A DNA stretch of 64,000 bases, taken from positions 1 to 64,000 of the forward strand of contig JAUIRK010001035.1 of NCBI GenBank assembly GCA_030549495.1, in the 5' to 3' direction. How positions within the stretch are numbered: the first letter of the stretch is position 1; the number at the start of each line of letters is the position of its first letter. A program made the position numbers and the translations under genes. Below are positions 21,401 to 31,452 of the stretch, piece after piece. The notes under the pieces were generated by a model that saw nothing but the letters and a program-made list of their open reading frames with translations, had not been told where the DNA came from and did no database searches. This DNA comes from Nectonema munidae (Eukaryota > Nematomorpha > Nectonematoida > Nectonematidae).

Positions 21401-24190
21401 GGTTGTGAATCATACTCTATTCGGTAGATTGAGTTTAAAGAATTTAAATTCTATTAAAGTTAAAATTTTAAGTTCTGTAACTCAATTTCTTCTTTTAATC
21501 GTTTCAGACCCAGTGTCGCACCAATGTCCCATAAAATAAAAGTCGCCTGTCTTTAAGTTATATAAAAATTCGTTGAAAAAATTTAGCTGATGATAAATCT
21601 CCACTTTATAAAGGTTCAATGCAGTAAAGTAAAGGTAAGACTAGTAAAATTTGAAACAATGCTAATATTTAGTATTGTTTTCTTTTAGCCTTTTTCTATA
21701 GGAAAAATTAAAGGAGTTTTCATTTTTTTTAAAAATTTTATGGAACCTTTTTCTTTTATTGATAATATAGAAGTTGAACAGAATGCATTAGTGAAAGTAT
21801 TAAATTCGTTTTAAGCTAAAATACGCTTATATCAAATTTTTGAGTCTTGTTCACGATATTTCAAAAAAGGAAATTGCTCATTTACACGGATGTCATTGAG
21901 TTGGTGAAACGAGTGGCGGAAGCTCTGAAGAATGCCACTTTTTATCACAAAAAATATCTTAACTAAAATCTGAAGAGGCATAATCTCTTGTAAAGTTTTT
22001 GCCAGCAATCATTCGAAAATGATGAAGAAGAGAAAGAAAATTATACTTTACTCTCTTAAATTTTTGAAATATTTTAAGAAGTCAAAAAGAAAAAAAACTA
22101 AGCTAGCTTCTGTATAAATATTCGAAGTAATAAAAAAGTTCAAGGCATAATAATACAAAATTTCTATACCCAAACAAAATTCCCTCAAAAAAGCGCTCTT
22201 CGTTTTATAGAAGGTTCGCTATACTTATATTAAACGTATTTAAAGGGATCTTATTTAGTAATATTAATTTTATTAGTCAACTTTGTATTTATTTTTTAGT
22301 AAGCTTGCCATTATTTAGTTGTATAACTAGATCAAACTGAACATCATTATTTATGCTTTCTCTATGTGCGTTTACTTGTTATTTTCACTCAGGGACATAA
22401 TGGCTACCTGTGCATCTACGCTGTTACTGCCAAGAGTATCAAATTTGTCACGGTTTTAGAAGGAAAGGAAGCTTGTGATGAAATCGAGGAAGAAAAATCC
22501 TACGTTGCTTCGTAAACTCAATTCTTTCTCCCATTTTTTTTCTAGATAAAAATCATTGAATCTTTTTTCAGCGCCAGAAATAAGTTCAGAAGCTTAGATA
22601 TGAACGCTCAAGAAATGATTTCTAGACAAATTTCTTCAATTCTTCACAACGGAGTTATACGGTTGGTCCATTTTTCGTCTTTATTCTTTATATCGCTTTC
22701 TATCAAACGAATGCAAACCGAGATGGCATTAGTGAAAATCAAGCAGTCTAGGATGACAAGGTTGCGTTCAATAAAAATAGATGTACTGCCTTTCATTTGT
22801 CCATTTTTTATTTAATTTCTTAGTTGGATGATCTGTTGCTAATTCTTCAGAAACGAATTCAGGTAAAAAATGATGACCTGCATTTTACTTTTTTGGCGAG
22901 GAACCGTAGAATCAAGGGTCATTAAACTTTAAATTTATCTATGTACTACTTTATCTGTCCTATATTTTTTCACTCTGGACCAATATAGTAGAAGAGATTT
23001 AAAGAGAAAAGGGGGAAATAAAATTGAGAGATAATTTGTACTACAGCTCTTTATTCATTGTCTATCTTGTTAATCAACATTGATATTTGACGCCAAGAAA
23101 TTGATTGTATCTAAAATGTGAATTATTACCGTCAGATTAATTTTTTCTCTTCTCTGTTTGATAAAACTATTTTGTTGATACGCTGAAATTTTTTTTGCAA
23201 AAAAACTTTTTTTTTGAGAAGCCAAAACTTTTTCGTTTGGCATTTTATTTGAAACAATACAGTATAAAGAAGAATTGTATCAATAAAACAATTTTAGTAA
23301 TTTGAAAGTGATAAAGGGAATACAAATATTGTGCGTGATCGCTCTTTGGATAAGTAATCAAGATGCATCTATTTTGATTTAATCATTTTCAATATATTTC
23401 ATATTTTGTATTTATCGCCTACACTTCCATTATTATTTTAATGCATTCGTTTTTTCCATCTCTGTATCCATTATTCACTATTCATTTCGTATCTCTTGTA
23501 ACCATTTCCACTTTTCCATGTCAATTTTTTTTTCTGATCTGTTAAAATATTTAATAATAAACACCCTTTTTAAACTGATTTCTATTCCTCAGATTTTTTT
23601 GTTTTTGTTTAGATACTTTTTATATTTGGATGCAATTATATAATTGATCATAACCAGTTTAGATTTGGCAGTGCAAATAAATGAATGAATGAAATTAGCC
23701 ATTTCAACCCCAACAGGACACCAGAGTCGCCTAAAATTAGATCGTTTAAATTTGTTTTTGAAAATCTGGGCTATTAGTCTTGCCCTCTTAACTTATGTGA
23801 ACGAAGTTTAATTTTATCTTTTTTGACAGTTGTAACTTTTTAAGAGACAGATTTAAAGATTTTTTTATATCAGTTGGTAGGCGTGGAAACAAATGATACA
23901 CAATGATTATTTTAGCCTACAGTTTTTCTCCCTTTTTTCTTTGCCATTTTGCCATGAATTACCATCAACTGGCTGGGTCGGCATAAGTATCAAGGAATAG
24001 AGATTTGGGCGTGTTTGTTCTCTTCCTTACCATTTCTCACTTTACCGTAAGTATTTCTCATTTACCGTTATCTTTTAGGGAGATTAGAGGACTTAGAGAA
24101 GACTCACTAAATCCTTGCGCTCTAGCTACTTCCAAAACCTCATTTTCAACCGTTTCTGTTGATGGTCAATTGGTTGTTTGGAATCTAACT
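15084..24190 (+). CDS. ARPC1: ARPC1: Arp2/3 complex subunit 1 (p40/p41), seven exons
   Basis: This is the WD40 beta-propeller subunit of the Arp2/3 complex, which nucleates branched actin filaments in the cytoplasm. Exons are 15084-15414, 19075-19249, 19312-19430, 20702-20883, 22393-22511, 22572-22661 and 24079-24190. All phases agree and give 376 residues, against about 370 in known ARPC1. Family signatures seen in order: SPISCHAWN near residue 11, DRNAFVWK, TATMVILRFDRAALCLKWSP, NKFAVGGFGKIGICYYD, WWLSKHIKK, CVDWHPNN, FSAHHEE, GWILNTAFSPCGKFVVWVS and the final blade FSTVSVDGQLVVWNL. The start codon is chosen because only about ten residues precede SPISCHAWN, as in animal ARPC1. The last few codons are unplaced: the ORF runs on to a stop at 24247 if the donor at 24191 is unused, and acceptors near 24790 and 24836 are alternatives. 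The family identification is secure. Confidence 0.95.
17101..17197 (-). mobile_element. tRNA-derived SINE, copy 3 (head only, diverged)
   Basis: The minus strand shows GAGTAAGGTTGGCTAGATAC and the B-box region GGGTTCGATTC, without the CAATTGTGCC body. It lies in ARPC1 intron 1. Confidence 0.65.
18272..18420 (+). mobile_element. tRNA-derived SINE, copy 4
   Basis: The copy is complete, with GTGAGTAAGGTTGGTTAGAT, B box GGGTTCGATCTC, body GCAATTGTGCCTTCTGAATG and tail TTACCTTTACTTTT. It lies in ARPC1 intron 1, about 650 bases before exon 2. Confidence 0.88.
19075..19249 (+). CDS. ARPC1: ARPC1 exon 2
   Basis: The acceptor TTTTTCAG follows a pyrimidine-rich tract. The first two bases complete the glycine of NKFAVGG's preceding codon. 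The exon encodes NKFAVGGFGKIGICYYD, WWLSKHIKK and CVDWHPNNAVIAVGS, the third and fourth blades of the propeller. It ends in phase 2 at a GTAAAG donor; intron 2 is only 62 bp. Confidence 0.93.
19312..19430 (+). CDS. ARPC1: ARPC1 exon 3
   Basis: The exon encodes MFSAHHEEFDSG and then EWGVSSNFGNLLKEYYDKE. This corresponds to the FSAY...WG..MPFGEL segment of ARPC1, where the propeller carries an insertion between blades. It ends in phase 1 before the donor GTATAT. Confidence 0.9.
19684..20082 (-). pseudogene. Possible LINE fragment (region before RT) in ARPC1 intron 3
   Basis: A 132-codon frame contains STNDVLISINSLKNVKCAST followed by YDAHAVKLMKHL. This resembles the ..eV...i..LK..ka.G.D.i....lk segment that precedes the RT palm in Jockey/CR1-type LINEs. 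The match is short and no catalytic box follows. Confidence 0.4.
20702..20883 (+). CDS. ARPC1: ARPC1 exon 4
   Basis: The acceptor is TTTTTTAG. The exon encodes GWILNTAFSPCGKFVVWVS followed by LPFTSVHWITPQNFVCA, matching GWVHGVCFS...VAWVSHD and the LTFITDNSLVAAGHD segment of animal ARPC1. It ends in phase 0 at the donor GTATGC. Confidence 0.93.
21042..22392. other. ARPC1 intron 4, no recognised element
   Basis: The sequence is AT-rich. I see no SINE, LINE or terminal repeats. It ends in the pyrimidine tract and TTTCACTCAG acceptor of exon 5. Confidence 0.5.
22393..22511 (+). CDS. ARPC1: ARPC1 exon 5
   Basis: The acceptor is TTTCACTCAG. The exon opens with GHNGYLCIYAV, which continues the AAGHD...LF.Y blade of the family, and then runs into an acidic linker (EACDEIEEEKSY). 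It ends in phase 2 at the donor GTAAAC. Intron 4 before it is 1.5 kb and holds no recognisable element. Confidence 0.87.
22572..22661 (+). CDS. ARPC1: ARPC1 exon 6
   Basis: The exon encodes ARNKFRSLDMNAQE followed by SSILHNGVIR. This matches the conserved R.RF..LD.......LHKNSV.QI helix insertion between the last two blades, which in known structures packs on other Arp2/3 subunits. It ends in phase 2 at GTTGGT. Intron 5 is 60 bp. Confidence 0.87.
22662..24078. other. ARPC1 intron 6, no recognised element
   Basis: Only AT-rich sequence and chance ORFs are seen between exons 6 and 7. Confidence 0.5.
24079..24190 (+). CDS. ARPC1: ARPC1 exon 7 (last recognised coding exon)
   Basis: The exon encodes EIRGLREDSLNPCALATSKT followed by FSTVSVDGQLVVWNLT, the seventh blade that closes the propeller. 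Known ARPC1 ends about 13 residues after the final tryptophan. Here the reading frame either continues to a stop at 24247, giving a hydrophobic tail, or splices at GTATCT (24191) to a short exon. Candidate acceptors are TTGTAG near 24790 and TTACAG near 24836. Confidence 0.85.
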
Positions 24191-24247
24191 GTATCTTCTA
24201 TCTTCCATTTTTTAATATTATACCACCAAATATCAATATATTCCTAA
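24191..24247 (+). CDS. Possible read-through end of ARPC1 (alternative to a further exon)
   Basis: The exon 7 frame stays open for 18 more codons to a stop at 24245-24247. The encoded tail (VSSIFHFLILYHQ...) is hydrophobic and resembles no ARPC1 C-terminus. It is therefore more likely intron sequence, but no other terminal exon is certain. Confidence 0.2.
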   Translation, partial: VSSIFHFLILYHQISIYS

Positions 24248-24522
24248 TTTGCCGAGTCCAGTGCGGCGAAATCCTAATTTGTCAATTCCCGGTTTGTCGA
24301 TATAAGGAAAATTCTTTCAACGCGTATTTATACAAAATCTTCAAAAGTTCCCCTTTTTAGTTATTCATTCAATGATAAAATTTCTTTGTACAATTTAAAT
24401 AGAATTTGATGAAAATGAATGACAATGCATTTACTTTCAATTATAAAAAAGAGTTGATTAAGAACTCTGCAAATTGGTACACGGCAAACTGAGAATCATC
24501 CAACTGGACTTTGTAAATTAGG
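24243..24522. mobile_element. Small inverted-repeat element (MITE-like) downstream of ARPC1
   Basis: The ends read CCTAATTTGCCGAGTCCAG and, on the other strand, CCTAATTTACAAAGTCCAG, 15 of 19 identical. The body includes several TTTGCCG/TTTGTCG-type motifs. No clear target duplication is seen. It begins about 50 bases after the last recognised ARPC1 exon, so it may supply or have disrupted the gene's 3' end. Confidence 0.5.
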
Positions 24523-25784
24523 AATGCGCTTTAAATAAAACATGTTTTTAAATACTTTTTCACAATAGTTTTGTAACAATATCTAGTTATGTTTTTCTAA
24601 CAAATAGGTTATTTTTAAAACAGGTAAAAATATTTCGTTTTAATGTAAAAATTGTTTTTTATGTTTAATATTTTACCATTTTGAAATTTAACTTTATGAA
24701 GAAATGATTTTTTCAAATTTTTATAGATTTTATATTATTGACCTATAATGACCCTAAAAAAGTTAATTTAGTTTTGGAACTTTTTTTATTGTAGATAAAA
24801 ATTGACATTATTTACTTTTCTACGCCCTTATTACAGGCATGCGTTTTGAATTTTTTTTAATGAATTTAAGTAATCTTTTTAAGGAATTTAAGTGTTTTTT
24901 TATGCTGAATTAAAAAATACTAATAGTTTTGGTTAATCAGCTCAGATTATTATCGAATTACACATATGTTTTTCAAATGAATGTTTTCAATGAAAATTAT
25001 GAAATTTATAATGACTCAGTATCAAAGTGGCGATTAATAGTGACTAAATATAATTTTGCTTTTATTAAAACTAAAAATAGGCAAGATATATTGATGCGGA
25101 AGAAAAACCTTTTCAATAATTTTATCTTGTGTTCTCTGGGCAAGTCACTTTTCATATACCAATAGTAATCTGCTAACACCTTTTTGTCCAATTGTTCCTG
25201 ATAACTTTCTTCCAACCTTGGTCGAAACTTTCACCCGGTTTTTCACTTTAGTCTCCACAGTCATCAGGAAAATAATTCAGATTCTATCTTAGAAAATGCA
25301 TTTTTACTGATATACGTCCTCACAGAGTCTTAAAACTCTGCATCATCAGTTCTTGAAAAATAAACATGTATTCTGTACTTCTTTTCTTTTCAAGGAAAAT
25401 GTTCAGAACTGATTTCAAAGTTTCTCATGTATTGCTATCTGTTTAACTGTTTAATTACTTTATTGAGCTCTTCATTCTTGAATATTTCTCTAATCTAAGA
25501 GATATCGAAAAGACCTACTTTCGGTTTGCATCTCTGACTTGTGAAAATGTCGCCTTATGCAAACCAATGCTGGACTTCCTTTATTGATCCGCCTTGACTA
25601 AATTCTTCATGAATCCAGGTTTTTATGAAGAAGTGGCGGCTAAATTTAATGACGGTTAGCCGGTCGATGAGAAACTATATTGTATGACCCACGTTGGAGT
25701 GTGTCTCTAGATGGCAATTAACTATGGTCGGAGTGTTTGTATCTGCTCGCCTATACCACAGGCGGAGGAAAATTCACCATTTAG

Positions 25785-26180
25785 CAGGGGCCGGGAACCT
25801 TTTTGGCTAAAAGAGCCCAAAAAAGACATATTTTAAAATCTAATCTTCTGAGAGCCATACATATTTTTAAATACTGATTACAAATAAATGGAAAAAGAAA
25901 ACCAACAATTTTAGAGTAAAATAACACTGTAAATTTATTTTAAACAATATTGTTTTATCGAAGTTATTTAAATACGCAAAATCTGCATCATCATCAGCTT
26001 TATCTGTGTCGTCGTGATTCGTAATGATGAAGAAATTAAGAGAGTGTAGAATTGGGAAGAAGGATATGCATTATCGCAATACCTCCCTTTATCCTGAAGG
26101 CCACTTAATTTATCTGAGAGCCAGATGCAGTCATCAAAAGAGCGATGTCTGGCTCGCGAGCCATAGGTTCCCGACCCCTG
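25785..26180. mobile_element. hAT-like nonautonomous element, 396 bp
   Basis: The terminal inverted repeats are CAGGGGCCGGGAACCT and CAGGGGTCGGGAACCT (reverse end), with further subterminal similarity (GGCTC...GAGCC). ATTTAG lies directly outside both ends, a partial match to the 8-bp duplication usual for hAT. No transposase frame fits inside. The terminal sequence resembles hAT families I know from vertebrate genomes; that recollection is unverified. Confidence 0.8.
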
Positions 26181-26467
26181 ATTTAGTGTGACCACGTTGC
26201 ATTCCTAATATTAGAGATACATTCTAAAAAATATTTTTATATTTTCTGAATTATCCTTGATCAGTGAGAAATAACTATAAATATGAGAACATAGTCAAAC
26301 AAATCGTCATCTAAGCTGTAAACATTTATATACTCACTAATTACTTTTATTTGTTTTATTAGGTAATCAAATAATAAATTTGTGCCTCTTTTTTCATAAA
26401 AAGATTTATTTATTTGTGTAAAAGTAATTAATAATTGGAAAAACATGCAAAAGACCAAAAATTATAT

Positions 26468-26533
26468 AGCGTCAAACCCAGAGCTGATCAAGGAAAAGAC
26501 AGCGTCAAACCCATAGCTGATCAAAGAAAAGAC
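26468..26533. repeat. 33-bp tandem duplication
   Basis: Two copies of AGCGTCAAACCCAGAGCTGA and the following 13 bases, period 33, two or three mismatches. Confidence 0.85.
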
Positions 26534-26560
26534 ATTTAAAATGTGAATTCAGCACATTGA

Positions 26561-26709
26561 AGGTAAAGGTACCTTGGGGTGTTTTCATCGAGAAGCCACA
26601 ATTGCGCTGCTTGTATCGAACTATGAGGAAAGTAAGCTTGGTTCGGGATCGAACCGAAGACCTTGTGTTATCGAAACCCGGTATCTAACCAACCTTACTT
26701 ACTCACGGT
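26561..26709 (-). mobile_element. tRNA-derived SINE, copy 5
   Basis: On the minus strand it shows GTAAGGTTGGTTAGATACCG, B box CGGTTCGATCCC, body GCAATTGTGGCTTCTCGATG and tail GGTACCTTTACCTT. It directly abuts the left arm of the composite element that follows, so one inserted at the edge of the other. Confidence 0.88.
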
Positions 26710-26889
26710 CCCCGGACATTTAGCCGAAAGACAATTGGCCGACAGACATCTGACCGAATGGACATTTAGCCGACGTACATTTGGCCAAACAGACATTTCA
26801 CCGAACGGACATTTCACCAAACGGACATTTGACCGAACAGACATTTGACCGAACGGACATTTGATCGAATATACATTTAAAATAGATTT

Positions 26890-27290
26890 TAGAATTTAGA
26901 ATAAACATTTAGTATAGTTAAAATATTGTTAGTTTTAGCATAGTTAGAATATTGTTAGTCTTAGAGTTGGTATTAGTACAGTTAGAATATTGTTAGTTTT
27001 AACGTTAGTGTTAACATAGTTAGTGTTAGTATAGTTAGAATATTGTTAGAGTTAGTTTTAGTATAGTTAGAATATTGTTAGTCTTCGAGTTGGTGTTAGT
27101 ATAGTTAGAATATTGTTTTAACGTTTGTGTTAGCATAGTTAGAATAATATATAATAAACTATGCTAAATCTAACTCTAAAACTAACAACATTCTAACTAT
27201 ACTAACACTAACAATATTCTAACTATTATTCTAACTATGCTAACACAAACGTTAAAACAATATTCTAACTATACTAACACCAAAGATGTT
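26890..27290. repeat. TAGTTAGAATATTG minisatellite, left array with internal inversion
   Basis: Units of TAGTATAGTTAGAATATTG with TTAG-rich spacers run forward to about 27150, then reverse (CTAACTATACTAACAC) to 27290. The array is therefore itself a palindrome of about 140-base arms. Confidence 0.9.
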
Positions 27291-28416
27291 TACTTGTAAA
27301 GAATTATAAGTGCACCACGTGTAAACATTTTTCAGTGAATAATTTATCAATTTATCGGCGAAATCTATACCATTATGAGAAAAAGTTAAGCTTGGAATAA
27401 TGAGGGTGAGGTCATCAGCATATAGGGAAAAACTAATCTGAGAATCACATTTTTCTATATCATTTATGTAAATAGAAATAAAATGGGTCCGAGTATAGAA
27501 CCTTGAGGCACTCCTGATTCAATTCTAATTAGGGATGACGAACAGTCATCTATGTTAACTGATTGTACACGATCAATCATATATGAAGAAAAAAAGTTGA
27601 GGGACAAGTTATCAAGGCCGTAGTAATTTAGTTTGGAAAGTAACTTTGAGTGTGAGACACTATCAAAAGCCTTTGATAGGTCTAAAAATATGGTTATGAG
27701 GTCAATCTTGGAATCTAAATAATAGTGTATTTTACCAATGAAATATGAGTGAAGCAAAGATGCAGAGTGATTTCGACGAAATCCGAACTGAAACATATAT
27801 AAGAGGATTAAAGTAAAAGAATAACCGAGAATAAAGGACTTTCTCAAAAACTTTTGAAATAATTGGAATGATAGATATGGGTCTAAAGTTATCAATGGAG
27901 TCATTGGATTTACTTTTACGAACTGGAATCACCGTAATATATTTGAACACTTTAGGAAAAACCCCAAACTCAAGACAAGAATTAAATCCATATAAGAAAA
28001 ATCTAGCTAGAACATCTAAAGAACTTTTTAAGTGCAATGCTGAAAGTCCAAAAATATCAGTTACTTTACTGGGCTTTATATTGGAAAGAGAGTTAACTAC
28101 CTCATTCAATGTTTTTTTTTGTGAAAGAAATATTACTGTTTATTTTCGATAAGTATGAATGAAAGTTATTAGAAGAACTATGCACATCTTCATTTTTAAG
28201 AGCAAAATATTTGCTAAACTTATCAACTAAATCTTCATTATTAGAAAAAACATCTTTTCCATCACGTATTGTTGCTTTCTTTTCATCACCTTTACCAATG
28301 CAACTATTTAACTTTTTCCACATAGTTTTCATAGCATCATTTGAATCAAACAACTTTTCATAATATTTCACTTTCAAACTTTTTATTAACATTTTTATTT
28401 TGTTTCTATAAAACAA
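27290..28416 (-). pseudogene. LINE C reverse transcriptase (incomplete)
   Basis: Frames show LSNIKPSKVTDIFGLSALHL, DNFRPISIIPIISKVFEKVL, FGFRRNHSASLLH, IFLDLSKAFDSVSHSKLL, SGVPQGSILGPILF and LYADDLTLI. These are RT boxes of Jockey/CR1/L2 type. At least two frame changes occur and the domain ends before the thumb. Confidence 0.88.
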
Positions 28417-28631
28417 AAATTTGTGTTTCAGTAAACGATCATTTTTGTTTTTTTAGGCTTTTTAAAGAGCTTATCCCTTATTTTCATTGATTTAAGGACT
28501 CCAGGTGTTAACCAAGGATTGAATGTGAAAGAATATGTATCCTTTTTTTATAATTTCAATTCTTTCTGTTGATATATTAACATAATACTTCAGCTTGTTT
28601 ATTAAAAGTTCAAAATATAAATCAGGATAGT

Positions 28632-29359
28632 CTAAATAGTTTTTTGAGTAAACTTGTCAAAATACGTTGTTACATTTTGTTTAAAATGGGTAAGACATAG
28701 TAAGATAGGAAAGTGATCTGATATATGATTATTATCAATAACAATAGACTTAAAGCTTTTGTTATCTGTACTCATGAAAAAATTATCTAGTAGCGTACCA
28801 CTTTCAAAACGCGTAACATCGAAAATTAGGGGTTGATAAGGATATGATAAAAGAATGTTTATGAAATCGTCAGTAGACTTACAACTTTCGATTTTTAAAA
28901 GATCAAAATTGAAGTCACCGACTAAAATGTTATCATCACGTTGATTGAGTAAAGAGAGAAATGAAGAAAATTCTGTAAAAAACAAATCGATATTTTCTGA
29001 ATCTTTCCGAGGAGGCGATAAATATTGTGAATATATATTTTTTTTACACCTGATGAATATTCCAAAGAAAAGATTTCAAAGGAGGTACTGCAAAAGAGTG
29101 AACCATCACAATTAATAGGGTTGAAAATTGTAGCGCTAATATTTTTATTGATGTAAAAACCAAGACCAGAGTGAGTAGAAAGAAAGCCCTCCTTCAAGCA
29201 TAAATTATAATTAGGTAATTTGAACAAATTGCTAAAAATTGGTTTAGTCCAAGTTTCCTGGAGTGCAATTACACTGATTTTTCTGTCACAAAGGGAGTTC
29301 AAACTGTTAAGTAATACTGATAAACTATCATACTTACTCGGAAGACTCTGTACATTCAA
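28632..29359 (-). pseudogene. LINE C ORF2 endonuclease
   Basis: Two overlapping frames hold an APE-type endonuclease: MNVQSLPSKYDSL, VIALQETWTK (metal-binding Glu), HSGLGFYINK, then in the other frame ILVGDFNFDLLK (catalytic Asp/Asn) and ISDHFPILLC (Asp-His). One frameshift separates them. Confidence 0.88.
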
Positions 29360-29449
29360 ACTGAGCAGCCAACTAGAAAATTCATATCACACAAAAAATC
29401 TCGGGAAACATAATTACATTGAGCTAAGCTGACAAACAAAATAGATGAT

Positions 29450-30175
29450 TCATTGTTCAAACTCATCTTCATTTGTTTTAGATTTAACATTTTCTATTTG
29501 TTTTTTGTAAAACGTGCATGCATTGCTACTACACTTATGGTTAAAGTCAGTTACTTCATGGTTTACACATGTATGACATTTACATCTTGAGAAGTTACTT
29601 TTAATTTGACAGGCCTCGGGTGAATGTAGACCTGTGCAATCAACAGTTGAGCTTTTACAATTATTTTTTTTGTGCCCATACTTACAACATTTCGTACAAA
29701 AAAGACAGGAGAAGTAATCATAACATTTAATACAATAAAAGTATAAATAAATTTGATAATTACTAAGTTTGATAAAGTTATAAATATTAGGAGACATTCG
29801 TAAAAAATAATTAAATTTACCATCTTTACATTCTTTTTTAAACACAATTTTCAAACATGATCCATTATTATCATACAAGTGTTTGATTGCAGAATTTTTA
29901 TAAAGAATTTTGTCCAGGATAACTTCGTTATCTAACTCTTCAGCGAACTTTAAACTAAGAGAGGGAAGCAACTTATTTTCTTCTTTCCAGGTGATTTTAT
30001 TGCTTTCAAGTTTTATCTTAGCATTTTCAATTGCTTCTGAACTTGGAAATTTTAATTTAATTGAACTTGAATTCTTTATTGCATTGATAACTGGTGTATT
30101 GTTTAGACAAGTTTGTAAGGTTTCAAAAGTATTATCTTGTTCATCCTTTGGGACAAAAAGAACTTTGTTGCTCAA
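29450..30175 (-). pseudogene. LINE C ORF1 (nucleic-acid-binding protein)
   Basis: The 241-codon frame is intact from ATG to stop. Its second half has a series of Cys/His groups: CIKCYDYFSCLFCTKCC, KYGHKKNNC, CHTCVNHEVTDFNHKC. These fit the zinc-knuckle end of LINE ORF1 proteins. The N-terminal half has no recognised fold. Confidence 0.75.
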
Positions 30176-30384
30176 TGCTTGCCTGTAGCTCTTTGGTCTA
30201 CTACTAAACTGTGATTTAATTTTTTTAGATCCTTTCTGATTTCATCTAAAACAGGTCATTTTGGATCACTTTTTAAAGCTTTGTTTTGCTCAATCAGAAA
30301 CATGACCGCTTTAGCCAAGTCTTCTTTAGATACTTTATTTGTCAAGAGACTATGCCATTATCATTTGCCAAATGAAATTTTTTT

Positions 30385-31075
30385 TAGAGTTAGTATAGTT
30401 AGAATATTGTTAGTTTTAAGGTTTGTGTTAGCATAGTTAGAATATTGTTAGTGTTAGTATAGTTAGAATATTTTTAGAGTTCGTTTTAGTGTTAGAATAT
30501 TCTTAGTTTTAGAGATAGTGTTAGCATTGTTAGTGTTAGTATAGTTAGAATATTGTTAGTGTTAGAGTTAGTATAGTTATAATATTGGTAGTCTTAGAGT
30601 TGGTGTTAGTATAGTTAAAATATTGTTAGTTTTAACGTTAGTGTTAGAATAGTTAGAATATTGCTAGTGTTAGTATAGTTAGAATATTTTTAGAGTTTGT
30701 TTTAGTGTTAGAATATTCTTAGTTTTAGAGTTAGTGTTAGCATAGTTAGAATATTCTTAGTGTTAGATTTAGTATAGTTTTAATATTGTTTCTTAGAGTT
30801 GGTGTTAGTATAGTTACTTAGAATATTGTTAAAGTTAGTTTTGGTATAGTTAGAATATTGTTAGTCTTAGAGTTGGTGTTAGTATAGTTAGAATATTGTT
30901 TTAACGTTTGTGTTAACATAGTTAGAATATTGTTAGTGTTAGTATAGTTAGAATATTGTTATTTTTAGAGTTAGACTTAGCATAGTTAGAATATTGTTAG
31001 TTTTAGAGTTAGGTTTACCATAGAATATTGTTAGTCTTAGAGTCTATGTTAGTATAGTATATTATAGTATAGCAT
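30385..31075. repeat. TAGTTAGAATATTG minisatellite, right array
   Basis: About twenty degenerate units of GTTAGTATAGTTAGAATATT with TTAG-rich spacers, in the same direction as the outer part of the left array. Confidence 0.92.
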
Positions 31076-31452
31076 ATTTTCAAATCCAACCATAAAATGG
31101 AAGATTGTGGGGCAGTAATTAGTTAGATCCTTATAACCTACAAAAATATAGCAAATTAGTCCTGAGTGAGCAAGAGTGATTGATTACATAGATGCTTAAT
31201 ACTCGATGAACGAAGGTCCGAATGCAGTTATAAGCGTGAAACTTGTGCTCTGTAGACGAATACATTTCATTGGTGGCACGTAAGGATATACAAAATTGTG
31301 TTATAAATAGCGTAAGATAACATACGCATCTTTACCGTGTCCGGACATTTGGTCGAAAGATAAATTGTTTGTTCTGTCAAATGTCCGTTCGATGAAATGT
31401 CTGTTCGGCCAAATGTACGTCGGATAAATGTCCATTCGGTCAGATGTATACC

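Larger units (their letters stand above)
27290..30375 (-). mobile_element. LINE C: Jockey/CR1-like, 3' truncated in the RT
   Basis: Reading right to left there is ORF1 with Cys-rich knuckles (30175-29450), ORF2 endonuclease (29359-28632) and RT (28416-27290). The RT reaches the YADD box and the following WCTYNSLQVN, then stops abruptly at the minisatellite. The thumb, 3' UTR and tail are missing. LINEs normally lose their 5' end, so loss of the 3' end points to later rearrangement or capture. Confidence 0.85.
26709..31452. mobile_element. Foldback-like composite: inverted repeats, minisatellite arrays and a captured LINE
   Basis: The left arm (26709-26880) and right arm (31336-31452) carry runs of GGACATTTGACCGAAC units. 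A stretch of about 75 bases (left 26739-26816) is present inverted at the right with few differences, while both arms open with CCGGACATTT in the same direction. Inside each arm lies a minisatellite of TTAGTATAGTTAGAATATTG-type units, and between these a LINE. Internally repeated inverted ends are typical of foldback-type elements, but no transposase is present, so the class is unknown. Confidence 0.6.

Noticed and set aside
26663-26848. 61-codon ORF with repeated RTF/TDI units
   Set aside because: It translates a SINE end and the GGACATTTGACCGAAC repeats.
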